Origin: Pseudomonadota bacterium
GTDB lineage: Bacteria > Pseudomonadota > Alphaproteobacteria > Rhizobiales > Rhizobiaceae
NCBI GenBank assembly: GCA_023433855.1
Contig: JAEYTV010000548.1
Span: 1-6,035, forward strand
DNA: 6,035 nt
Reading direction: 5' to 3'
Of this stretch, positions 1 to 6,024 are shown piece by piece. The notes under the pieces were generated by a model. The model was not told the DNA's origin. It saw only the letters and a program-made list of their open reading frames with translations, and did not search any database. The position numbers and the translations under genes are program-made. Within the stretch, counting starts at the first letter, position 1. The number at the start of each line of letters is the position of its first letter.

Positions 1-317
1 GTCGTGGACAGGCTGTGTGGGAAAGCCACCCGCAGAAGCGCCTCGCCGAATGCGCCGGAGCGGACGTCGCCGACCTTCATTCGCAGGCGGCCGATGGCTT
101 CAGCGACCTCTTCCACCTCGCAGACAAGTAGGTGCGCTTCGGGTCTGGGGACCAGGCGTCCCTTATCACGCAGGAAGAGCTCGCGACCGATCTGCTCCTC
201 AAGGGAGGCAAGCTGCCGGCTGATGGCGGATTGAGACAGCCCAAGCTGCGCGGCCGCTGCCATGGTGGAGCCGGTATCCATAATGGTCTTGAAGACTTCG
301 AGCTGCTTGAAATTCAT
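1..317 (-). CDS. LysR-family transcriptional regulator, N-terminal part (truncated by window edge)
   Basis: The reverse complement from the ATG at 317-315 is open to the left edge for 105 codons and begins MNFKQLEVFKTIMDTGS. Residues 1-60 form the LysR-type winged helix-turn-helix. The recognition-helix segment is LSQSAISRQLASLEEQIG (27-44), followed by the wing (ELFLRDKGRLVPRPEAHLL), and residues 65-85 look like the start of the linker helix. The ligand-sensing domain lies outside the window. An AGGA lies 7 bases upstream of the ATG (325-328 on the plus strand), supporting this start. The gene diverges from the transporter operon, the usual arrangement for a LysR regulator and its target, and the LysR-like operator between them supports local control and autoregulation. 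The 'RLVPRPEAHLL' stretch recalls the OccR/NocR/LysR branch that senses amino acids and opines, but that is an impression from memory. The family call is firm; the inducer is unknown. Confidence 0.93.
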   Translation of the reverse strand, partial: MNFKQLEVFKTIMDTGSTMAAAAQLGLSQSAISRQLASLEEQIGRELFLRDKGRLVPRPEAHLLVCEVEEVAEAIGRLRMKVGDVRSGAFGEALLRVAFPHSLST

Positions 318-352
318 CCGACGATCCTACGGAAGGGCGTACGGAACACAAG

Positions 353-381
353 TGGATAGGTTGATGGCGTAGCGCCGAAAA
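353..381 (-). promoter_or_regulatory. Candidate promoter of the LysR-type regulator gene
   Basis: Read on the minus strand, TTTTCG (381-376) and TATCCA (358-353) are separated by 17 bases and lie 36 bases or more upstream of the regulator's ATG. Both hexamers match the consensus only loosely. The -35-like element abuts the CGCAT repeat at 382-386, so regulator bound there would be placed to repress its own promoter, as many LysR-type proteins do. This is a weak prediction from motif and position only. Confidence 0.25.
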
Positions 382-407
382 CGCATAGGATCATGCGCAA
401 CACGCAT
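382..407. promoter_or_regulatory. Probable LysR-type operator: three CGCAT/ATGCG half-sites
   Basis: CGCAT occurs at 382-386, its reverse complement ATGCG at 393-397, and CGCAT again at 403-407. The half-sites start 11 and 10 bases apart, about one helical turn each. The right-hand pair forms a perfect dyad, ATGCG-N5-CGCAT (393-407), with T394 and A406 separated by 11 bases. This is the T-N11-A geometry inside an interrupted dyad that defines LysR-family recognition sites. The left-hand pair also forms a dyad, CGCAT-N6-ATGCG. The array lies between a LysR-type gene and its divergent target operon, which is where such a site is expected. The sequence is directly seen; protein binding is inferred. 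Confidence 0.6.
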
Positions 408-411
408 ACTG

Positions 412-439
412 TTGTAGATCCCTTGCGGACCGCTATGGT
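412..439 (+). promoter_or_regulatory. Candidate promoter of the transporter operon
   Basis: TTGTAG (412-417) and TATGGT (434-439) are 16 bases apart, just downstream of the operator array. The overlapping CTATGG shares CTAT with the CTATAT -10 typical of rhizobial housekeeping promoters. The match is poor, as is common for activator-dependent promoters. An alternative -10 is CATAAC at 454-459. That would put the centre of the 393-407 dyad about 65 bases before the transcription start, the usual place for a LysR recognition site, but it has no convincing -35. I cannot choose between them. Confidence 0.25.
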
Positions 440-475
440 CGCGAGCAACAAAACATAACAACGGGAACCTCTCTC

Positions 476-529
476 ATGCTGATACTGGATCCGTACGGGG
501 TGCATCGCCAGCAGGAACCAGTGTTGTGA
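476..529 (+). CDS. Possible 17-codon leader peptide, coupled to the first permease gene
   Basis: An ATG at 476 opens a short frame encoding MLILDPYGVHRQQEPVL and ends at TGA 527-529. The stop overlaps the GTG start of the permease gene by four bases (GTGA, 526-529), the same kind of junction that links the next genes. A weak Shine-Dalgarno-like GGGA (463-466) sits 9 bases before the ATG. It has no run of one amino acid of the kind used in attenuators and no recognisable domain. It could be a translational leader feeding ribosomes onto the permease start, or chance. In GC-rich DNA a frame this short has little weight by itself; the overlap is the main argument. Confidence 0.3.
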   Translation: MLILDPYGVHRQQEPVL

Positions 530-1500
530 CGGTCTTCGTCATTCGACGCTTCCTCCAGAGTATCGCCGTGCTTGCAGTGACTGCCGTCATCGTCTTCATC
601 GGTGTCTATGCGATCGGAGATCCGGCGGAAATGCTGATCGCGCCCGATGCTAGTGCGGCGGAACGTGCTCAGGTCGTTGCTTCGCTTGGCCTCGACAAGC
701 CGCTTTGGGAACAGTTCGGCACCTTCATCTGGAATGCGCTGCACGGTGACCTGGGGCGTTCATTCGTCTTCAACCGCCCCTCCATCAGCCTGATTTTTGA
801 ACGCCTGCCGGCCACTCTCGAGCTGACATTGTTTGGGCTCTGCCTGGCCTTGATCTTCGGCATACCGCTTGGCCTGATTTCCGGCCTGAGGCCAAATACG
901 GCCACCGACGAAGTGATCATGACCGGCTCGATCCTCGGCTTTTCGTTGCCAAGCTTCTGGCAGGGAATGATGCTGATCATGATCTTTTCCGTCTGGCTTG
1001 GCTGGCTGCCTTCAACGGGACGAGGCCAGGTCGGCGAATTCCTCGGCATCCACTCCAGCCTCTTTACGCTCGACGGCCTCAAGCACCTCATCCTGCCGGC
1101 GATTAATCTTTCGCTCTTCAAGGTGTCGCTGGTTATCCGGCTGACCCGCACCGGCGTGCGCGAAACCATGCCGCTCGATTTCGTGAAGTTCGCGCGCGCC
1201 AAGGGCCTGTCGGAAAACCGCATCGTCTTCGTGCATGTCTTCAAGAACATCCTAATCCCGCTCATCACGGTCATCGGCCTTGAACTTGGTAGCATGCTGG
1301 CTTTCGCCGTCGTCACGGAAACCATCTTTGCCTGGCCCGGGATCGGCAAGCTCCTGATCGACAGCATCATGCGGCTCGATCGTCCGGTGGTGGTCGCCTA
1401 CCTGCTGGTTATCGTCAGTCTGTTCATCTTCATCAACTTCGTGGTCGACGTGCTCTACTCCATCGTCGATCCGCGCGTGCGCATTGGAGAAGCATCATGA
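526..1500 (+). CDS. DppB/OppB-like ABC importer permease
   Basis: This 324-residue inner-membrane protein is one half of the translocation channel of a peptide-type ABC importer. The N-terminus (MTVFVIRRFLQSIAVLAV) is the usual short basic start plus first membrane helix (about 8-30), followed by a periplasmic segment with GLDKPLWEQFG (55-65). Further helices lie at about 97-119, 130-160, 185-205, 238-265 and 287-312, giving six as in DppB. The cytoplasmic coupling loop that contacts the ATPases (EAA-type) is at about 216-246 and contains FVKFARAKGLSENRIVF. The tail ends in the family-typical VDPRVR. Length is normal. The GTG start is supported by AGGA at 513-516, nine bases upstream, and no better in-frame start is seen. 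The gene may be coupled to the 476-529 leader frame, and its stop overlaps the next start by ATGA. The substrate cannot be read from this subunit. Confidence 0.95.
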   Translation: MTVFVIRRFLQSIAVLAVTAVIVFIGVYAIGDPAEMLIAPDASAAERAQVVASLGLDKPLWEQFGTFIWNALHGDLGRSFVFNRPSISLIFERLPATLELTLFGLCLALIFGIPLGLISGLRPNTATDEVIMTGSILGFSLPSFWQGMMLIMIFSVWLGWLPSTGRGQVGEFLGIHSSLFTLDGLKHLILPAINLSLFKVSLVIRLTRTGVRETMPLDFVKFARAKGLSENRIVFVHVFKNILIPLITVIGLELGSMLAFAVVTETIFAWPGIGKLLIDSIMRLDRPVVVAYLLVIVSLFIFINFVVDVLYSIVDPRVRIGEAS

Positions 1501-2396
1501 ACATGGCCGCGCTTCTCCGGGATGATGTGCTGCTCGGCCGTCTGGTTGTGGGGATCTCGCGCAGCCCGAAGGCGATCCTCGCCTCGGTGGTCTGTATCAT
1601 CCTCCTGCTTGCCGCGATCATCGGTCCGTATCTGACGCCCCAGAACCCCTTCGATCTCGCGGTTCTCGATATTCTGGATTCGAAGCTGCCGCCGGGGTCG
1701 GAGAGCATGGACGGGCTCGTTTATTGGCTCGGCACGGACGGTCAGGGACGCGACATGTTCTCGGCCATGATCTACGGCCTGCGGACCAGCCTCGGCGTCG
1801 GTGTTTTCTCGGGTCTCGTGGCGCTTCTGGTCGGTACCGTGCTCGGCCTGATTGCCGCATATTTCGGCGGCCGCATCGATGCGCTGATCATGCGCATCGT
1901 TGATCTGATGCTCGGTTTTCCGACCATTCTCGTCGCGCTGATGCTCTTGGCTCTGCTGGGGCAGGGGCTCTGGAAGGTTATTTTCGCGCTCGTCCTGGTT
2001 CAGTGGGCAACATTCGCGCGCGCCGTGCGAAGCGCGGCCTTGGTCGAGAAAAACAAGGACTATATCGAAGCGGCACGTACGCTCGGAATCTCCACGCCGC
2101 GCATCCTTCTCGGCCACCTGCTGCCCAACTGTCTTCCGCCGCTGATCGTCATCGGCATGTTGCAGGTTGCCAATGCAATTTCGGCAGAAGCGACGCTCTC
2201 CTTCCTTGGCATCGGGCTGCCGATCACCGAGCCATCGCTCGGCTTGCTGATTGCCAACGGTTATCAGTTGCTGATGTCCGGCGAATACTGGATCAGCGTT
2301 TACCCGGGCGTGCTGCTTCTCGTGCTGGTCTTCTCGATCAACATCGTTGGGGATCGCCTTCGCGAAGTGCTGAACCCTCGTCTGGATGAAAGGTGA
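1497..2396 (+). CDS. DppC/OppC-like ABC importer permease
   Basis: This 299-residue protein is the second channel subunit, pairing with the product of 526-1500. A cytoplasmic N-terminus of about 25 residues precedes the first helix (about 26-46). The family landmark LGTDGQGRDMFS is at 79-90, with further helices at about 98-122, 135-155, 158-175, 210-230 and 265-285. The EAA coupling loop is clear at about 185-211 (KDYIEAARTLGISTPRIL, then LLPN). LSFLGIGLP (234-242) and SLGLLIANG (247-255) are typical DppC/OppC segments, as is the tail [15 protein letters not shown]. Its ATG lies in the ATGA overlap with the previous stop and has GGAG at 1486-1489, seven bases upstream. An in-frame ATG two codons later is possible. 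Length and composition are normal, with no sign of damage. The pairing with a DppB-like neighbour makes the role secure, but not the substrate. Confidence 0.95.
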   Translation: MNMAALLRDDVLLGRLVVGISRSPKAILASVVCIILLLAAIIGPYLTPQNPFDLAVLDILDSKLPPGSESMDGLVYWLGTDGQGRDMFSAMIYGLRTSLGVGVFSGLVALLVGTVLGLIAAYFGGRIDALIMRIVDLMLGFPTILVALMLLALLGQGLWKVIFALVLVQWATFARAVRSAALVEKNKDYIEAARTLGISTPRILLGHLLPNCLPPLIVIGMLQVANAISAEATLSFLGIGLPITEPSLGLLIANGYQLLMSGEYWISVYPGVLLLVLVFSINIVGDRLREVLNPRLDER

Positions 2397-3373
2397 GCGC
2401 GATGACACCCGTACTGGACGTCAGGAACCTTTCCACCCAATTTATGACCCGTCGCGGCGTTCTGAAGGCGGTGGACGACGTAAGCTTCACGGTTGGCCCG
2501 CGGGAGATCGTCGGCCTGGTCGGCGAATCCGGGTCGGGCAAGTCGATTACCGGCTTCTCGATCCTCGGCCTCGTCGATCCACCGGGCAGGGTCGTTTCCG
2601 GCCAGATCCTGTTCAACGGCCAAGACCTGTTGAAGATGCCGCCCGCAGCGATGCGGACGATCCGGGGCAAGCGCATCGCAATGATCTTCCAAGATCCGAT
2701 GATGACGCTCAACCCGGTGCTTTCGGTCGGCACGCAGATGATCGAAACCGTCCGGGCGCATGACAAGGTATCCCGCACCGAGGCCCGTCAGCGCTCGCGT
2801 GATGCATTGGGCCTCGTCGGCATTCCCTCGCCGGAAGAGCGGCTAGATTCCTATCCGCACCAGTTCTCCGGTGGCATGCGCCAGCGCGTTGCGATTGCGA
2901 TCGCTCTTCTGCACAGACCCGACCTGATCATCGCCGACGAGCCGACTACGGCGCTTGACGTGACGATTCAGTCGCAGATCCTGTTCGAGATCAAGAGGCT
3001 GGCGGCAGAGTTTGGCATGGCGCTGATCTGGATCAGCCATGACCTCGGCGTCGTTGCGGCACTGGCGGATCGGGTGATGGTCATGTACGCGGGCCGGATC
3101 GTAGAGGCGGGGCACGTTGATGGAGTGCTCACTGAGCCCCGTCACCCCTATACTTCCGGCCTGCTCAGCGCAGTCCCCGCCGCGGTCCCACGCGGTCAGC
3201 CGTTGCGGCCGATACCGGGCTTTGCTCCATCGCCCCTGTCGCGCCCCTCCGGCTGTGCCTTCCGCGACCGCTGTACCCGCGCGACCGAGATCTGCGCGAC
3301 CGAGCCCGCGCCTGAGATCGCTGCTGGTCGTGAATTCCGCTGCTTCCATCCGCAGGTCGGGAGAGCCGCATGA
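2393..3373 (+). CDS. DppD/OppD-like ABC importer ATP-binding protein
   Basis: This 326-residue cytoplasmic ATPase is one of two that power the importer. Walker A is GESGSGKS (44-51), the Q-loop is Q100 in [12 protein letters not shown], and the signature is FSGGMRQRV (158-166). Walker B is LIIADEP (178-184) with catalytic E183, the D-loop is ALD (187-189) and the switch His is H216 in ISHD. All catalytic elements are intact. The C-terminal oligopeptide-transporter extension carries four cysteines (C288, C294, C301, C317; C-x5-C-x6-C-x15-C). These match the pattern reported to hold a [4Fe-4S] cluster in some DppD/OppD proteins. The start is uncertain. The GTG at 2393 overlaps the previous stop (GTGA), but the ATG at 2402, three codons on, has a better Shine-Dalgarno (AGGTGA, 2391-2396) and gives a more typical N-terminus, [11 protein letters not shown]. 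Confidence 0.95.
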   Translation: MSAMTPVLDVRNLSTQFMTRRGVLKAVDDVSFTVGPREIVGLVGESGSGKSITGFSILGLVDPPGRVVSGQILFNGQDLLKMPPAAMRTIRGKRIAMIFQDPMMTLNPVLSVGTQMIETVRAHDKVSRTEARQRSRDALGLVGIPSPEERLDSYPHQFSGGMRQRVAIAIALLHRPDLIIADEPTTALDVTIQSQILFEIKRLAAEFGMALIWISHDLGVVAALADRVMVMYAGRIVEAGHVDGVLTEPRHPYTSGLLSAVPAAVPRGQPLRPIPGFAPSPLSRPSGCAFRDRCTRATEICATEPAPEIAAGREFRCFHPQVGRAA

Positions 3374-4407
3374 CGACGCCCCTTATTGAAGCCGTCAACG
3401 TCAGCCGTCGTTTCTCCCGAAAGCTCGACTACGCGGAGAAGATAGCGAACCTCTTTGGTGCCGGTCTTGAAGAAAAGACTGTGCATGCGGTCGATGACGT
3501 CGATCTCGCTGTCTATCCAGGCGAAGTTGTCGGCTTGGTTGGAGAATCCGGCTGCGGAAAATCCACGCTTGGCCGCGTGATGGCTGGCATCATGCCGGCG
3601 AGTGGTGGCGAGGTGCGCTGGCAGGGCAACCCGCTGACGGCTCTGGCGGGGCAGGAGAAGCGTGACATGCGACTCGCCGCCCAGATGATCTTCCAGGACC
3701 CGATGTCGACGCTCAATCCGCGCAAGAAGGTCATCGACCTGATCGGCGAAGCGCCCAAGGTGCACGGCATCGTCAAAGCGCGCGATATTCGTGATTATGT
3801 CGCCTCGCTTGCCAAGCGCGTTGGCCTCGATGGCAGCTATCTCGACCGCTACCCGCACCAGTTCTCGGGTGGCCAGCGGCAGCGCATCGGTATCGCCCGG
3901 GCACTCGCTGTTAAGCCAAGGCTTCTCGTTTGCGATGAGTCCGTTGCGGCGCTCGACGTATCTATCCAGGCGCAGATCCTCAATCTCTTCATGGATCTGA
4001 AGCGTGAATTCGGGCTCACCTATCTGTTCATCAGCCATGATCTCGGCGTGGTGAAGCATATCTGCGACCGCGTCGTGGTCATGTATCTCGGCCGGGTGGT
4101 TGAAAGCGCAACGCCCGACGAACTTTTCGACAATCCGAAGCACCCCTACACCCAGGCTCTGATCCGCGAACTGCCGTCCCTCACCGATCGCCGCCGCGTC
4201 TTCACGCCGATCAAGGGTGAGATTCCGTCACCGCTTCATCCACCCCCGGGATGCCATTTCCACCCCCGCTGCCCGAAGGCGTTCGACCGCTGTCGGGTGG
4301 AACGGCCGATCCTGAAGTCGAATTCCGCCGGTCATGTCAGTGCCTGCCACCTGAACGATCTCACGGCACGGAACAACGAGAAAGCAACGGCCGAAACGGC
4401 CATCTGA
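3370..4407 (+). CDS. DppF/OppF-like ABC importer ATP-binding protein
   Basis: This 345-residue ATPase is expected to form a heterodimer with the product of 2393-3373. Walker A is GESGCGKS (58-65), the Q-loop is Q109 in MIFQDPMSTLNP, and the signature is FSGGQRQRI (165-173). Walker B is LLVCDES (185-191) with catalytic E190, the D-loop is ALD (194-196) and the switch His is H223. The usual Pro after the catalytic Glu is Ser here (DESVAALDVS), a variant I believe occurs in related rhizobial proteins. A basic, variable stretch (about 15-37) lies between the first strands. The C-terminal extension has C295, C301, C308 and C326 (C-x5-C-x6-C-x17-C), similar to the partner's four. The ATG sits in an ATGA overlap with the previous stop, with GGAG at 3360-3363. 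The last 15 or so residues (ARNNEKATAETAI) are a non-conserved tail whose coding DNA includes a small inverted repeat. Confidence 0.95.
   Translation: MTTPLIEAVNVSRRFSRKLDYAEKIANLFGAGLEEKTVHAVDDVDLAVYPGEVVGLVGESGCGKSTLGRVMAGIMPASGGEVRWQGNPLTALAGQEKRDMRLAAQMIFQDPMSTLNPRKKVIDLIGEAPKVHGIVKARDIRDYVASLAKRVGLDGSYLDRYPHQFSGGQRQRIGIARALAVKPRLLVCDESVAALDVSIQAQILNLFMDLKREFGLTYLFISHDLGVVKHICDRVVVMYLGRVVESATPDELFDNPKHPYTQALIRELPSLTDRRRVFTPIKGEIPSPLHPPPGCHFHPRCPKAFDRCRVERPILKSNSAGHVSACHLNDLTARNNEKATAETAI
4389..4401 (+). other. Small GC-rich inverted repeat before the binding-protein gene
   Basis: GGCCG (4389-4393) and CGGCC (4397-4401) are separated by AAA. They can pair as a five-base-pair, all-GC stem with a three-base loop. 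It lies at the end of the second ATPase gene, ten bases before the Shine-Dalgarno of the binding-protein gene. There is no T-run, so it is not a standard intrinsic terminator. A hairpin here could shield the 5' end of a processed binding-protein mRNA, as intercistronic hairpins do in some transporter operons. The stem is short and may be chance. Confidence 0.25.
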
Positions 4408-4410
4408 AAA

Positions 4411-4419
4411 AGGAAGGGA
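4411..4419 (+). promoter_or_regulatory. Strong ribosome binding site of the binding-protein gene
   Basis: The purine-rich AGGAAGGGA lies 6-14 bases before the ATG at 4426 and contains two overlapping Shine-Dalgarno-like cores, AGGAAG and AAGGGA. It is the best site in the operon and is free of coding sequence, because this is the only junction of the transporter genes without a start/stop overlap. It fixes the start at 4426 and suggests the binding protein is translated independently and at a higher rate than the membrane parts. Confidence 0.65.
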
Positions 4420-4425
4420 ACAGAT

Positions 4426-6000
4426 ATGAAACCGATGAAACTGCTGATGGCGGGTGTTGCCGCCACGGTGATGACGATGAGTTCCGTCTACGCCGCTGAT
4501 CTGACGATCGGCAGCGCCACCGAGCCGTCATCCATCGATCCGCTATTCTCGCGGACCGGCAACAACCAGAACGTTGCACAGGCGATCTTCGATCGTCTGG
4601 TCCAGACAGACCCGGCAATCAACATGGAGCCGGCGCTCGCCGTTTCGTGGACCAACACGGATCCCCTGACCTGGCAGGTCAAGCTCCGCGAGGGCGTGAA
4701 GTTCCACGACGGAAATCCGCTGACAGCCGAGGATGTGATCTTCTCCCTGACGCGCGCCAAGGACGTTCCGAACAGCCCCGCGCCGTTCTCTGGCAACGTA
4801 GCGTCGATCGACAGCATGAAGGCCATCGATGACCTGACGGTCGAGTTCAAGACCAAGAAGCCGACGCCCGACTTCATGGAGCAGATCGGCTTTGTCTACA
4901 TCCTCGAAAAGAAAGCGGCCGAAGGCGCCACGATCGAAGACTACAACAGCGGCAAGGCGGCCATCGGCACCGGCGCCTACAAGTTCAAGTCCTGGTCGCC
5001 AGGCGACACCCTGACGCTGACGAAGAACGACGCGTATTGGGGCAACAGCCAGGACTTCGAGAACGTCACGATCAAGTTCATCTCCAACGATGCCTCGCGT
5101 GTGGCCGCGCTACGGTCCGGTTCTGTCGATCTGATCGACGCGGTTCCGCCGCGTGACGTAAAGACGCTCGAGGGCATCCCGGGTCTCAAGGTCTTCTCCA
5201 TCGCCTCCTCCCGGATGATCTATCTTGCGCTCGACAGTGTCCGCGACAAGAGTCCCTTCATCACAGACAAGGATGGCAAGCCGCTCGACAAGAACCCGCT
5301 GAAGGACGTCAAGGTCCGCCAGGCGCTCTCCCAACTGGTCAATCGCCAGCTTATCGTTGACCGCATCCTCGAGGGTTCCGGGGAGCCGGCTGGCCAGCTG
5401 GTTCCGAACGGTGTCGCCGGAAACGATCCGTCGATCAAAGCTCCGGCTTATGACGTCGAAGGTGCCAAGAAATTGTTGGCCGAGGCCGGGTACAAGGATG
5501 GCTTCGGCATCACGCTCCATACGTCCAACGATCGCTTCCCGGGAGATGCCGATACGGCACAGGCGCTCGGGCAGATGTTCGCGCGCGGCGGCCTCAAGGT
5601 GAACGGCGTCGTGGCGCAGCCTTATAACGTCTACACCAAGGGCGCTTCGGCCGGCGAATTCTCCGCCTTCATTTTCTCGCTCGGCAACTCGACGCCCACG
5701 TCGGCGACCGGCCTGCGCAACCTGCTGATGACGGTCAACAAGGAGGCAGGAACGGGTTCGTTCAACCGGACCAAGTACTCTAACCCCGCCTTCGACGAGG
5801 CCATGCGGGCAGCGACGGCTGAGTTCGATGCCGCAAAACGCATCGAAGGGCTGCAGAAGGCGACAAGCCTTGTGTTCTCCGACGTGCCGGTCATTCCGCT
5901 CTTCTGGCAGAAGGTTCACTGGGCCGGGAAGGAGAACCTCACTTATGTTGCCAATATGACGGAAGATACGGTTCCGACGCTCGCCGGCCTTGCGGAGTAA
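4426..6000 (+). CDS. Periplasmic substrate-binding protein, family 5 (DppA/OppA-type)
   Basis: This 524-residue protein captures the solute and delivers it to the permeases. The N-terminus is a Sec signal peptide: lysines at 2 and 5, a hydrophobic core at about 6-19, and likely cleavage after VYA (21-23), giving mature ADLTIGSATEP. The mature part has no cysteine, so it is neither a lipoprotein nor disulfide-bonded. Family landmarks are SIDPLFSRTGNNQNVAQAIF (36-55), LREGVKFHDGNPLTAEDV (87-104), GTGAYKF (181-187) and VRQALSQLVNRQLIVDRI (297-314). The C-terminal lobe ends near VIPLFWQ (489-495). Length is typical. At about 413-433, where DppA has its acidic GDNGDPD-like segment, this protein reads FSLGNSTPTSATGL without aspartate or glutamate. 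That argues against the DppA way of holding a peptide's amino end. The gene starts 18 bases after the second ATPase gene and closes the visible operon. The family is certain; the substrate is open (peptide, modified peptide, opine or other). Confidence 0.95.
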   Translation: MKPMKLLMAGVAATVMTMSSVYAADLTIGSATEPSSIDPLFSRTGNNQNVAQAIFDRLVQTDPAINMEPALAVSWTNTDPLTWQVKLREGVKFHDGNPLTAEDVIFSLTRAKDVPNSPAPFSGNVASIDSMKAIDDLTVEFKTKKPTPDFMEQIGFVYILEKKAAEGATIEDYNSGKAAIGTGAYKFKSWSPGDTLTLTKNDAYWGNSQDFENVTIKFISNDASRVAALRSGSVDLIDAVPPRDVKTLEGIPGLKVFSIASSRMIYLALDSVRDKSPFITDKDGKPLDKNPLKDVKVRQALSQLVNRQLIVDRILEGSGEPAGQLVPNGVAGNDPSIKAPAYDVEGAKKLLAEAGYKDGFGITLHTSNDRFPGDADTAQALGQMFARGGLKVNGVVAQPYNVYTKGASAGEFSAFIFSLGNSTPTSATGLRNLLMTVNKEAGTGSFNRTKYSNPAFDEAMRAATAEFDAAKRIEGLQKATSLVFSDVPVIPLFWQKVHWAGKENLTYVANMTEDTVPTLAGLAE

Positions 6001-6024
6001 GAACTTGAATTAGTCGCGGCCCCC

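Noticed and set aside
4..359. Several short plus-strand frames at the left end
   Set aside because: They lie antisense to the LysR-type reading frame, which shows an unmistakable helix-turn-helix, and their translations are Arg/Ser-rich with no domain.
433..744. Minus-strand frame (103 codons) crossing the intergenic region into the first permease gene
   Set aside because: It has no recognisable domain and most of it is antisense to the permease N-terminus; no promoter or ribosome binding site supports it.
972..986. Palindrome GATCATGATC inside the first permease gene
   Set aside because: It falls within codons for a conserved membrane helix and is short enough to occur by chance.
1455..2408. 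Long minus-strand open frame (317 codons) opposite the second permease gene
   Set aside because: It is the mirror of a clear DppC-like gene in GC-rich DNA. Its translation is rich in Arg, Gln, Asp and Glu, with no recognisable domain.
3196..4143. Minus-strand open frame (315 codons) opposite the two ATPase genes
   Set aside because: It spans the junction of two well-supported ATPase genes with intact motifs, has no domain of its own, and is explained by codon bias on the plus strand.
5110..5919. Minus-strand open frame (269 codons) opposite the binding-protein gene
   Set aside because: It is a shadow frame with atypical composition and no family resemblance; the plus-strand protein is certain.
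526..6000. Nickel importer (NikABCDE) as an alternative identity
   Set aside because: The family is shared, but there are no nickel genes nearby, the ATPases have the full Dpp/Opp C-terminal extension, and nothing specifically points to metal uptake. It cannot be excluded by eye.
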